A DNA stretch of 64,000 nucleotides, from the NCBI RefSeq assembly GCF_009017415.1, contig NC_092407.1, positions 3,410,001-3,474,000 on the forward strand, given 5' to 3'. Origin of the DNA: Aspergillus flavus (taxonomy: Eukaryota > Ascomycota > Eurotiomycetes > Eurotiales > Aspergillaceae). The notes below the pieces were generated by a model. The model was not told the DNA's origin, did no database searches, and was given only the letters and a program-made list of their open reading frames with translations. The position numbers and the translations under genes were made by a program. Shown here piece by piece: positions 50,002 to 60,593 of the stretch; the first letter of the stretch is position 1; every line of letters begins with the position of its first letter.

Positions 50002-53000
50002 TGTGAATTGACTTATGGGGCAATAGATCCCCAAAATTGACGTTCTAGCAGAAGTATGGTTCTTCCGGTATCCTACCGTTAATACTCAAACCAAGCGATA
50101 TCTTGCTGTTGATACTTGATGGTGACTTGCAAAAAGTTGTATGCTTCAAATCTTCTGATTGGTTTGGGGATAGGCGGTCGTCATTTGTGTCGGCAGAATA
50201 CTCCGCCTGCAAGTCATGGGTCACATGTTTCAATGATCGGTTTGGATCTCGAACGCCTGCTTGATCTTGGGATCATCCCAGCACTTTTGTCCACGAGACA
50301 TTGGTCATATCAACATGCACGAATACTAAGACCACCTCGGACTGCTTCGGCTTTTCATATATGTCCGGATTAGTTCACTTAGACCACAGTTTCTGGCCTT
50401 GATTGAGAAGGATGTCTGGGAACTAACCCTGAAGACCGTGATCTGCTGTGGACTTTAGATGTTTGAAGGAACAGTTTCAGAATGGAAATATCTGGCTCTT
50501 GGCTGTAGACTAAGATCACTCTGATGCGTCACGATAAGGCGATCAAACACAGAGGTCTTTCTCATAGGCAATGATAAGGGTACGCCATTGCGCTGGTCTA
50601 GTAGGTTAATACGTTCAAATGGAAGGATTACGTGACTGCTTCTCATTGAAAAAGACAGTTTGGCATTGTCGCCAAATCAATGTGGTAGGATACTTTCGTA
50701 CGCAAAGCAACGTAAGCAACACCGATGGCGGATAAAAGTGAGTGCCTGAGACATTCCTTCGAGAATCACCGATGCCTGGGGGCTAAAGCTGTGGCGTGCC
50801 GCAGTTGTAACTGGCCCTTTGTGGTGCGATCATTGACTAGAAGACCGAATATTTGTCTAGTCACATCTTGGTACAGGGGTAACCTGTGCGACATCAATCT
50901 ACGATCCATCTTATATAGATAAAGAAACATTCGAACCGCTAATTTAAAGAAATCCAAAAAAAGAGAAAAAAAGAAGGGGGTAAAAAAAAAATAAAAACAG
51001 AAAAGAACAAAAAATATTAATTGATAATCATAAAGAATGGCTCAGCCATGGAACCAGGCCCGAAAGAATGCACTTGACTTGCAGTTTAGGGTATTACCCA
51101 GTCAGTAGGTATTGGCCATGTGTCCAATGACCTGTCAGTGCAGCTGGCGGATCTTCATCTTGGCTGAATCGCAAGTTGACTTTGGTAGGACATAGGTACC
51201 TCAACCATTGGACGTGCCTTACCTCTGGGAAAGTTTAGGGTCAATTCGAATGATAGGCAATTTTACCTTCCCTCCGTACCTGAGCGTACCTTACTAGTAG
51301 AACTACTTGTACATACTATAAAAGGTCCCTAACCGCAGGTACTCTGGCGGTAAGATAAGGTCTTGGGAACGAACGTCGATACCGTATCGAATTGACCCCA
51401 GCCCTTTCCCAGTTTATCCCCCATTCGTAGGGTGATTGGCAATGGGAGACGGAGGCGTCATCCAATCATACGGTACGGTACGGCCATGGGGGATGACATC
51501 ATGTATCCACCCGCCAGGCCCTAGACCGGTCGATGCGTCGATTCCTACGTATTACGGTATGGTCACCGGGACGGAGTACAGCACAGATCACCCATTGAGT
51601 GATTTTTTTGGGGCCGTGGGCGCTGTAATGTATTGCCGGCGGTAATGAATCGAGGAGGATGAACTGTACGGGACCTACAGAGTACTCACTTAGTACTTAG
51701 GTAGATGCCAATCATTTGTACTCCTCTCTCTCGCTACGATGAATGAGATTGTTTTTGTATGATGTTTCTTAATTAATTAATTTTCCTCCTCGAAGGGGGG
51801 TAATCTGCACTTGTCAGAAGATCACACCAGCTGTGACCAATTATGTGTCCATTGGATTTTATTAAACCCTCCTTCTAGGAACTAGTACTGCAAACTGAGC
51901 TGTTGTCTGAAAAGTTGATGATCTACTAATTGGTTCAGTTACCATACGGCATGGCCTCGTGCTGAGCAGGTGACCATGCAGACACAAGTTACTGACTAAT
52001 TCAGTTTTTCATAACTTACTAGAGAGAAGGAAAAATAAAACAAGAAAAAGCAAAGAAGAAAAAAAAAAAAAAAGAAACAGAAAGATTTTCCAGTTGGGAA
52101 TAAAATATTACCGTTTCAACTCTGGCAGGTTTCATTTTCCAAGTTTACAGAGTCCCCATTATGGGGGCCTGGAACTGAATGACAACATCACCAGAGCCAT
52201 TTCCTTGCCTGGACATCGGATCCCAGATGCGAGTGGAGCAAACAACATCACCCTCTTTGCCTGCTGGTTAGTCAGGAACAACTGTTTCTGCCCTGACGGT
52301 CTGACTGCAATGATTGGCAGCCTGAAGGATTTTCCATCCGTTTTGACTCTCTTTACAGAGGAACGATTTTCTCTTTGAGGGGACTGTTTCTGAATGGAAT
52401 CATTTTTTGCATTTTCCCCAATAATTTTCTTTTTTCTAGAGATTTATTTTTAAAAATCTCCGGAATCATAACCAAACCAACCGGAGATCGCCCAAACCCC
52501 CGCATTGCTTGGAATCCATTCTGTCAACTAGTGAACCCAAAGGCCCCGCAGAAGCTGTGGTTTTTTTTGGGAATTTTTTAAATAATTTATTTTTTACCAT
52601 TTTTATTTTAATTTACTTTACTACCTTAACACACTTTGGACTGTGTCTTGAAGTCTGTTGTGTACCACCATTACAGTACCGGATTCCTCGTGCATCCATT
52701 CATTCACTCACTTCTCCTCCATCGTGCTTCTTGCTCTCTTGTTTCTTTCTCCTCTTTTTTTTTTTTTTTTTGTTCTCTCCTCTTCTTCAATTCTTCCCCT
52801 TCTTCTCCTCTGTCGCTATACCTCTCTCTTCCACCTCTTCTTGTCTACTCTTACAACCTCCGCTTCCATTTAAACCAATCCTCCTCAATTGCCCAACCAT
52901 TGCCCCCCTTGCCCTTTTTACTTCAGCCTCACTACTAGGTACCGGCACACTATTTTAGAATTCGCCCCCGAGCCAGACGAAACTCTTCTGCTTTTTTTTT

Positions 53001-53138
53001 TTTTACTCTTCCTTTTCACGCCCACCTCGCTCTTCATCCCTTCGGATCACCGCCAAATCAATATACCTCACGGTTTTGATCATACTATCTTCAAGCGGGC
53101 TTCAGGGGATTGATCGCCCGAGAGTCCACGCACTCACC
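50002..53138. promoter_or_regulatory. Three-kb intergenic region
   Basis: No convincing gene. The block 51190-51720 is rich in GTAC-based words (TACGGTACGGTACGG at 51469-51483, CGGAGTAC near 51572, GTACTCACTTAGTACTT near 51682) and has TATAAAA near 51319. A 15-base A run lies near 52058. Bases 52430-52630 are AT-rich, and 52690-53000 is strongly pyrimidine-rich with T tracts, the probable transcript start and leader of the C2H2 gene. Confidence 0.45.
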
Positions 53139-54805
53139 ATGGCCTCATTCAAGGTACGGCGTTTGTCGCCCTATTCTATATTAAATCCCCTGTAACTAAG
53201 TAGTACTCCGGAATAAATCGCTAATTCAAATGGTTTCATCCATTGAACAGGAATTGTCTCTTTCTCGCCCGCTACCGCAGTCCAACCCACGCCACCATGC
53301 CCATTCCATCTCTCTCGGTGCGGTCAACGCTAATCATCGGGTAACTCGTCGGAAAAGTGTCACCACTGCTGCTGCCGCCAACGCTGCCGCCGCGGCAGTC
53401 GCTGCGTCCTTGAAGGATTCTGCTGGGGAGTCAGTAGGAGTTTCTATGCCTTCGCACCGTCGAGGGAGCCGAAAAGGCTTGGAATCTAGTTCGGTCGGGG
53501 CCCCCTCCGGCTTCGGCTCTTATTTCTCACGGAGCATGAATAGCCCCAGCCATGAGCCGCCGGTCGCTCGCAAGGCCTCGCCAACCAACTCAAATGACGC
53601 ATCCTCGACAAACCTCGCGACTGTAGACGGTAACAATTCCGCCAACAAGTCCACCAACAATAATAAGAACCGAAACCGTCGGGCCAGCGAGGGATCGCAC
53701 CTTATCAAAAGCGAAGGGAAGCGTTCCATGTCCGACCTTCGCTGCGATCGTTGCGGGAAAGGGTATAAGCATGGCAGTTGCTTGTCTAAGCATATGTGTG
53801 TATCCTCCCCTAACATGCCATCCTACCGTCTGGCTCGATCCGGGGTAAATGCGCCATGTCGGCTCTGTGCAAGGTCGCCTTCGTGGTCATTCAGTTCCCC
53901 TCATTCTCCAGATCCTTTTCTCTCCCCTGTTGTCCTGGGCCACACTCGATTGACGTTTTATGGTACTTAGGTGGGAACATGACCCTGCATGGGCGATTAC
54001 CTCGAAACTCCTTATTTCTAAGCATCAACAAGTCCAGCTGCTCGAGGCAGCCTCCGTTTTGGTAAATATGAACCAGGACGGTCCGCCAGAAGGCGCGGAG
54101 GCCGAGTCGGAAGCATCATCCGCATCCCCTGGTGCCTCATCAGAACTTCGAGATGGGCTCAGCTCCGCAGAGACCACTCCGCCCCCGATGGATGAGGATG
54201 ACGAGGACGATGAAGACATGTCCCCCGAGCCAACTATGGAGAAGCGGTTCAGTGTCAGTACTGCATCGGGCCTCTTCTCTCACTCTTATCAGTCCATCCC
54301 CTCGAGCTCCTTCACCGGCAGTGCTCCATGGCATTCTCCGGCGTTCTCACACTACCGCCACTCCAGTATCGATACACGGCCTTCGACCGCGGAAGCCAAA
54401 TTGCACGAAGACGACGAGGCTGATCTCGCTGCGGCCATCGGTCTCTGCACCTTCAACACCCCTCGCACGAGGCCCGTGCCGATGTCCCCTAGTGTACCCC
54501 CCGTCCCTCCATTGCCAAGTCGCTTCCTTGACCAGGCCGGTGCGAGTGGTAACGAGAGCCAGAGCCTGGATCAGTCGGCAACCAAGGAGGCAGATGCTCT
54601 TTTCCCGAACTCTACTCCAAACCTTTTCCTCTCGCTCTCGTATAACCCTTCCCTGTCGTACAAGGTGTCAGACGAGCGAGAAGTGAAGATGGGCGATGCG
54701 GATCGCACCACACGGCAGAGTCGCAATGCAGACGTTGATTTTGGGCACCGGCCCACTGCGGCTGATGAAGACGACGATGGCGTTTTTGGTCGGATGGAGG
54801 AGTAA
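53139..54805 (+). CDS. C2H2 zinc-finger protein
   Basis: Exons 53139-53153 (15 nt, MASFK), 53251-53795 and 53971-54805; 464 aa. One C2H2 finger near residues 168-190: CDRC, 12 residues, His, three residues, His (LRCDRCGKGYKHGS ... KHMWEH). The second intron (53796-53970, GTGTGT donor, ACTTAG acceptor) cuts the finger between its two histidines. A poly-Ala stretch (about residues 40-55), Asn-rich and Ser-rich segments precede it. An acidic run (DEDDEDDEDM) and Pro-rich segments follow, as in transcription regulators. Only one finger is present, so DNA binding alone would be weak. Family not recognised by name; conservation in moulds is likely but not verified. Confidence 0.85.
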
Positions 54806-55896
54806 ACAACCCGCCCTTCTTATACCTTCTTGGATCATCTTTTTGTGTGATTCTCACGAACTTCTCTTCGGCCATGGAATCCAGCCGATTGGACTGCTGC
54901 GCTGCAACAGTAATTTTTCATGACATGTACGAGCTCGCGCGTATTTTGCGAACATTGGCTTTTCTGTGGTTACCTGTGCTGTTTGAACAACCCCTTTTTG
55001 CGTGTATGACAGGTTACTAGGGAATGTATCACCCGTCGGCACTTCGTGTGACCTTGGGCCCCTGGTATGCATTTGGATTTGAATGGATCGTCTAGGTCTT
55101 ATTATCTTATTCTTTGCCTTCCCTCTTTTCATTGGTTTCTTTCTCTCTCTCCCTTCATATTCCCACTATTGCCACTCAATTACTCTATTTTGACTACCCA
55201 TGTATCATTTTATTTGTATCACAGCATTTGCATCGCCCTCATATACCGGACCAGAGTCCTTCACATGAGTCCGTCGACTGTTTCCTTTTTATTTGTGTAC
55301 ACAAACTCCCAATGGGATACTATTAAATACATCATACTGGGTTATACTTGTCACTCATGAGCAACGAAAGGAAGCTGGTTCACAGTGCAGATAATTTCTG
55401 GTAGATGGTATCAAGAATCATATGGATGGTCTACATTGATCAGTGAAATTCATAGAAAGGAGCTACTAAATATTCTATATTCTCTTACACGGCCCCAAAC
55501 GCCAAAGCTTATGCTCCAAACACATTGAGATTTCATGCATCCCACCCTCACCAGAGCGCACAGCGCCTGTCCAAACACATCGCGCAAGACATGAGAAATC
55601 CCAAGAGCGTCCAACAAGCACCAAGCTACTCCCCAACTATCTCTACAGATCACCAAACGTTCAATAAAGCTATTTGACCCGATCAACAGGCATCCCAACC
55701 AGCCGCACACTAAGCACAAGGCCAAAGAAGATAATCAGATCATAGATTGGGAGGGATAAATCTCTGTCGATTACCCACCGGACGAACAGGGTGAATATGG
55801 AGATGTATATACGGCTACCTCTACGTGTCAATTAAAGGTCGGGGCTTCAGACTGTTCGTCTGAGTCTGCCGATGCTGAGTCCCCTTCTTCCATCCC
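54806..55896. other. Convergent 3' region
   Basis: 1.1 kb between the C2H2 gene and the membrane hypothetical. T/C-rich 3' UTR-like sequence on the left. A 91-codon Cys/Trp-rich minus frame (55450-55725) has no early support and I leave it out. Confidence 0.5.
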
Positions 55897-56961
55897 TCAT
55901 CTCCCCCTCTCTTCTCTGTCTCCTATGTCACTTTCGCTTGATTCCCGTCTCCTTGGACGTTTCCGTGTCCAACGATCCCTCCTTTCCAGACTGGGACGGT
56001 TCTTCTTCCGTTTCTTGTTAGGTCTTTCTAGTTGGACTTGTTCTGGTAGGTTATATCCGGCTTGACTACTAGGCCCTGGTTGTGCAGGTTCGGGAGGTTC
56101 TGGTTGACTAGTCGCGGGTTGAACGGTATGTGTAGCTGGGCAGGCGACCAAAGCACGCATTATCAGACCCAGGGCACGGTTCTGAGGTCGGTACAGATCC
56201 AGAGCCCATAGTCGCTCCGGGAAGTAGCAGGTTTCTGGAGTAAGTTGTGTGAGGGTGTTCTCCGTGCTGACAACATCAACTTCTGGGTCTTCTTCAGTAG
56301 CGGTAGAGTGGTCTAAGGATTGTGCGCTGAGTACTTGGCCGCGTTGGTTGCGGGAGATTGCATTGTCCACTTTGGGATGGATCTGAATGAAGATCGATGT
56401 ATCCTCGTCACTGCCATCAGATGTCTTTGAAGTGGTCCCGGGCCGGGAATCTTTTGCTGCAGAGCGTCCCCACGAAGACATGCGAGCCCAGCTGTGCAAT
56501 GCTATACAGGAAATGACGATGAAAATATCTAGGAATTCTTTGAAAGAAGGTAATGTGGTTGAAGCATTCTTGTCTGCATTCTCGTCGCCGTGGACATCGT
56601 TCCACCAGGTCTGTTTGTCTTCCTCATAGCATACGGGGTGGAGAGCGATCAGCGATGTCTCCGTGTTGTTAATCACCATGAGACCCTTCTCGGTGAACAA
56701 GTCTTCTTGGTTAACGGAGCACCAGAGATTGTCCCAGTCGTAGGGCAAGAGATTCTTGTCGTGAGTTGCTTTCTTGTATGCCCATGTGGCGACTTGTGCA
56801 ATGTCTAGGATTGTATTTGCCTCTGATGCTATGCATACGGCGCTCGATATGCGCATGAAGAGTGGCTCGCGGCGGTCAGTGAGTTCTTTCATTCCTGGGA
56901 CTTTGAGACGGGCACCGAAGAACGTCAAGGTGACGAAGAGGCCGATGAATGGAACGAACAT
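55897..56961 (-). CDS. Hypothetical protein with hydrophobic N-terminus and basic tail
   Basis: Not recognised. 354 aa from ATG at 56961 (MFVPFIGLFVTLTFFG). The frame is open a little further upstream, but that part is a probable 5' UTR intron (56965-57012: GTGAGA donor, CACTAAC branch, CCGCAG acceptor), and the exon before it carries an in-frame stop, so 56961 is the start. Residues 1-16 are hydrophobic (signal anchor or signal peptide). A second hydrophobic stretch, FLDIFIVISCIALHSW, lies near residue 150. The central part is Trp/Asp-rich (LLPYDWDNLWCSV, KQTWWNDVHGDENADKN). The C-terminal 60 residues are Pro-rich then strongly basic (RPNKKRKKNR, RKRPRRRESSE). Possibly a membrane protein with a cytosolic or nuclear-type basic tail. 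Confidence 0.65.
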   Translation of the reverse strand: MFVPFIGLFVTLTFFGARLKVPGMKELTDRREPLFMRISSAVCIASEANTILDIAQVATWAYKKATHDKNLLPYDWDNLWCSVNQEDLFTEKGLMVINNTETSLIALHPVCYEEDKQTWWNDVHGDENADKNASTTLPSFKEFLDIFIVISCIALHSWARMSSWGRSAAKDSRPGTTSKTSDGSDEDTSIFIQIHPKVDNAISRNQRGQVLSAQSLDHSTATEEDPEVDVVSTENTLTQLTPETCYFPERLWALDLYRPQNRALGLIMRALVACPATHTVQPATSQPEPPEPAQPGPSSQAGYNLPEQVQLERPNKKRKKNRPSLERRDRWTRKRPRRRESSESDIGDREERGR

Positions 56962-57559
56962 TGTCTGCGGTTTGTTAGTGATAACTGCCAGGCGCGGATG
57001 GGGCGGTCTCACGGCATGTTAGTCTCTCGGTGCTTGGTATTGGTCTGGTGTGGTTAACGCATACACAAGCTTCATGGAAGCCAAGTGTAAAATGTTGGTA
57101 GTAATGGGGGAAAGGTTAGAAGATGGGAAGGAACAGTGGAATAGAAGAATATATACTTCTTTTGGGGATGAGGTCCTTTATTTGCTCTTAACACAGAAGA
57201 GAAACCCAACATGCATTCAGTCAGAGCTACGGCCATTAGACCAGCAACAAACGGTAAGAACATGTAAAGTGGAGCAAGGAGCCTAGCAAGCAAAGCGTAT
57301 AAAGGCTTCGCTCTCCAGTGAGCGGTGGATATGGCACCATCCCGGCAGATTGCTTTTAGACAAAGAACGTAGACAGGAACAGGAAGGTCTATACAAGGTA
57401 TGAAACCCGGCATAAGCCGTAGATCATGTAGAAAATATTGACTAGCTAGGTATGAATCAGTTCTTTTTAGTAGCAAACAAATCAGATATCACAACAACCT
57501 AACTCCGTTGTAAAACCCAGGGCATCGTATCTGAAAGAAACAAAGAAAGCGCATAACCT
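56962..57559. other. Upstream region of the hypothetical gene and 3' region of RLP24
   Basis: Contains the probable 5' UTR intron 56965-57012 of the hypothetical gene. The rest holds short domain-free frames in both directions. No further gene. Confidence 0.45.
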
Positions 57560-58321
57560 TTAATCGACGTCCATTTCCTCCTGAGTTGTGCCATCCACGA
57601 GAACTCTGGTCTTCTTCTTCTGCCTGGGCCTCTCCTCGCTGTGGATCTTGTTCTGCTTGCCCTCCTGCACCAAGGGCATGCCTTCTTCTCTGTCGCGCAG
57701 TTCCTTGCGGATAAGGTGTTCGCCCTCGGCCACAACCCTCCGGTCCTCCTCGCGCTTGCGGTCCCGGGCAAGCTTGCCTGCCAATCTGCGCTTGGTGAAA
57801 GCGCGCTCTCTGCGTTGACGGATCTCCTCCACTCTCTCCATAGCCTTGACGGTAGCGGCCACGAGGTTGCGGTCGTACTTGACGGGGGCGTTCCTCTTCT
57901 TGGCGAACTGAGACAGAACGAGAGACGAGTCGACGATCATTTCCTTTCCATTTGCAGCTCTGCTGGTCTTGGTCCACTTCAACTTGCGGGGTTGGCGCTT
58001 CATCTTAAAGTTCTTGTGACATTTGCTGGAAGGAGTCAGAGTGTTCTTCAACCGTATTGATCATAGGAACCACCCACCTTCTGCAGAACCGGAACATTTT
58101 CGAATCGAGCCGCACAAAACTGATACCCTTGCTAGGGTATACAGGACTGTTTCGCTGTTAATGAAAATTGTACTTAGGTTGATGGCGGGGTTATAGCATA
58201 CCGACTGCAGAAGTGGCAGGTCTCAACTCTGCGCAGATGATTAGTGCCTTTTTTTTTGGTATTATCAATGTAACACTGATAGAAAGCAGCGAGAACCGTA
58301 GAAGTTGCAAACTTACCTCAT
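57560..58321 (-). CDS. RLP24: Ribosome biogenesis protein RLP24
   Basis: L24e-like placeholder protein of pre-60S particles; in yeast Rlp24 recruits the AAA-ATPase Drg1 and is exchanged for Rpl24 in the cytoplasm. Complement of 57560-58025, 58078-58146, 58202-58228 and 58317-58321; 188 aa. The first exon is only 5 nt (ATGAG), the second 27 nt. The L24e zinc site is complete: Cys6, Cys9, Cys32 and Cys36 (CHFC and CRSKC). RPVYPSKGISFVRLDSKMF is the diagnostic core. The C-terminal half is charged and helical (AMERVEEIRQRRERAFTKRR), which distinguishes RLP24 from the shorter ribosomal L24. Head-to-head with the PAM18 gene. Confidence 0.95.
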
Positions 58322-58636
58322 CTTGAATGATGTCTCTGCCCACTTCCTTCAAACTTGCAATAAAAAATTATCAGAGGGAGGTTGAAGGTATCAGCGGTGA
58401 TAACAACCTCAGGTACCGCCAGAAACTTTTCGCAGATCTCCAAAACCGTGGCGGAGAAGACGCTAATCCTAAACGGGCATCGGCGGCGGCGCTCCGAATT
58501 TTTATCTCGACGGTCTTCCGTGTCTCCCAACGAACGTCACATCGAACACCTCTTCCCCGTGTTATTTCAACCTCGACTCAGATATCGCCTATCCCTTGAC
58601 CGGACCCGGTATTATCGAAACCGACGATAAACGAAG
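58322..58636. promoter_or_regulatory. Bidirectional promoter of RLP24 and PAM18
   Basis: Only 315 bp separate the two start codons, so both transcripts must start here. No TATA box is obvious; short frames in this stretch are random. Confidence 0.55.
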
Positions 58637-59143
58637 ATGGCTTCAACTCTTGCTATGGGACTCGGTGTCGCGACCGCGGCATTTTTGGTAAGCCAGGGAA
58701 CATGGATTTTTCGGTCATAAAGCGTGGCAAACTAACGCCGGCATTTTCACCTATGTATAGGGTCGCGCAGGTTATGTCGCTTTGCGTCGTGCCAGGGGAG
58801 GTGTGAACGCCGCGGGCAAGGCATTCTACAAGGGGTAGGCGACGTCGGTGTATAAGTGGAACTTGAGAGTGGATAGCTGACTGGCGTATAGTGGATTTGA
58901 ACCCCGGATGAACCGTCGCGAAGCCGCATTGATCCTAGAACTTCCGTATGTCTCGAATGTGTTGTCTCGTGCCGACTTTGGATAGAGTTTAACAGAATGA
59001 ATAGGGAACGTACTTTGAACAAGGACAAGGTCCGCAAGAAGCACCGTCAGCTGATGCTTCTTAACCACCCCGATCGCGGTGGCAGCCCGTACCTGGCAAC
59101 CAAGATCAACGAAGCGAAGGAATTCCTCGATAAGCATACTTAA
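58637..59143 (+). CDS. PAM18: Mitochondrial import motor J-protein PAM18/TIM14
   Basis: Inner-membrane J-protein that stimulates mtHsp70 at the TIM23 import motor. Exons 58637-58687, 58761-58834, 58892-58945 and 59005-59143; 105 aa. Residues 1-20 form the single transmembrane segment ([17 protein letters not shown] then GRAGYVAL). The matrix J domain covers residues 44-105, with the HPD tripeptide at 81-83 in [21 protein letters not shown]. Short length and absence of other DnaJ domains fit Tim14. All three introns are 57-73 nt. Confidence 0.95.
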
Positions 59144-60593
59144 TGGTGGAATCGGAAGGGGCCGTGGCCCCTGGTCACCGTTGGGGGTATTGGCGGATCC
59201 TCTAAGAACAGAAGGGTGGCCCTTCTGTTCGTTGTATAAGGAAAGAGAATGTCTTTTTTTGGGTGCATAGCATGGCGTTGGTGGAATATTCGAGGACGAG
59301 GTTCATTTCTTCATGCTCCTCCCGGAGACTTGTGTTTGCATATATCCTGACGAGATCGCCACTCCTGATTACTTTACATGTACTACTGTATAAATATTAA
59401 AGAAGTCTATCGTTGAGATCGTCCATTTCGCATTGTGGTGTTGCAGCTAGGATAGTTCATTATGACTATAGCTATCGAACCAAGTCTATACTTTCAGGGC
59501 CTGGCTAGATCTAGCATGAAGGTTGTAGTTACCGGGATTATAGGAAGAAGGCCGGCAGCGCTTTGATCTCTTTGTCGGTTCATTCACAGCATGACTTGCG
59601 TGAGATGCATAGATCATCACTAGAAGTTGTAATAACCTCCGTGGGCCGTCCCACGTGGTCCCAGAGACATTCTTATGACTCGAAACAAGCAAAAGAGTTC
59701 CGGAGGTCGGAAGTCCTGTGACTTAGACACCTTCAGAAGAGGGAAGAAAACGCCAAGGCCAGCCCGGATGTCGGCGTTTCCGGAGGCAAGACAGCCGGGA
59801 AAATCAGCTTAAGTTTCAAAGTCCAACGGAGATCGGACTTAACAGTTCCCGAAGTCTTAAACATCGTATATTCGAGCCACGGGAGAGCAACGCACTAAGG
59901 ATGCACTTGGCAAGAAGCAAAAGCCACTGGGCATCTTAGTACCTGAAAGGAAGGGAAATAGTCTGTGAGGTTTGGAGTTTAGGTGCCCTACTATTGAATT
60001 AGTAAGGTTAATTAGCTCGCCCTGCTTGAAGGCAGCAACGTAGTTTACGAGTACGAATGCGATGATTGTCTTCCTTGATGCCAATCCTTAGGGGGGTTAC
60101 CAAATGGTCCCTTGAATTTCCATTTTTCAAGAATTGCCTGATCATAAACGTTTACCCTACACAGAAAATTGTTGACGTCGTTCCTTATTTTTTTTCCTTT
60201 TTTTTTTCCGCCGTCCACTGAAAAGATTCGCCACGTGCCAGAGTTTGGGGAAAGGTTGAGTCAGCCATTCTTTTTCCATTCAACTTTGCGCAACGCACCG
60301 AGTACCTTAAGCTATTTTCGCCCTTTTGAAGGCCCACTGAAGAAAGGCTAGCGTCCGATGACCCTAGTCTTTCTTTCGTGTATCACCTAACCCTCGTACT
60401 GAACGAGTAAACAAGGGAAGGAAGGCGAGACAGAAAACAGCTCTTTTACGCCATTGACGTTTTCGCGGAAAGACCCCGCATCTTTCCTATCATTATCAAG
60501 CTTGAAACGATACCCGCCTACTTTGGAACTCCACACTATACAAACGCAAGCTTATAAGACGCCGCAGCGTCATATTCCGCTTGGTCTGCCACG
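59144..60593. promoter_or_regulatory. Spacer and promoter of the Zn2Cys6 regulator gene
   Basis: 1.45 kb with no gene. The left part is the PAM18 3' UTR. The region 60170-60220 has T-rich runs, and 60360-60590 is probably transcribed leader. Confidence 0.45.

Noticed and set aside
55450..55725. 91-codon Cys/Trp-rich minus-strand frame
   Set aside because: Looks membrane-like but lies in a convergent 3' region without splice or start context; random hydrophobic frames are common in T-rich DNA.
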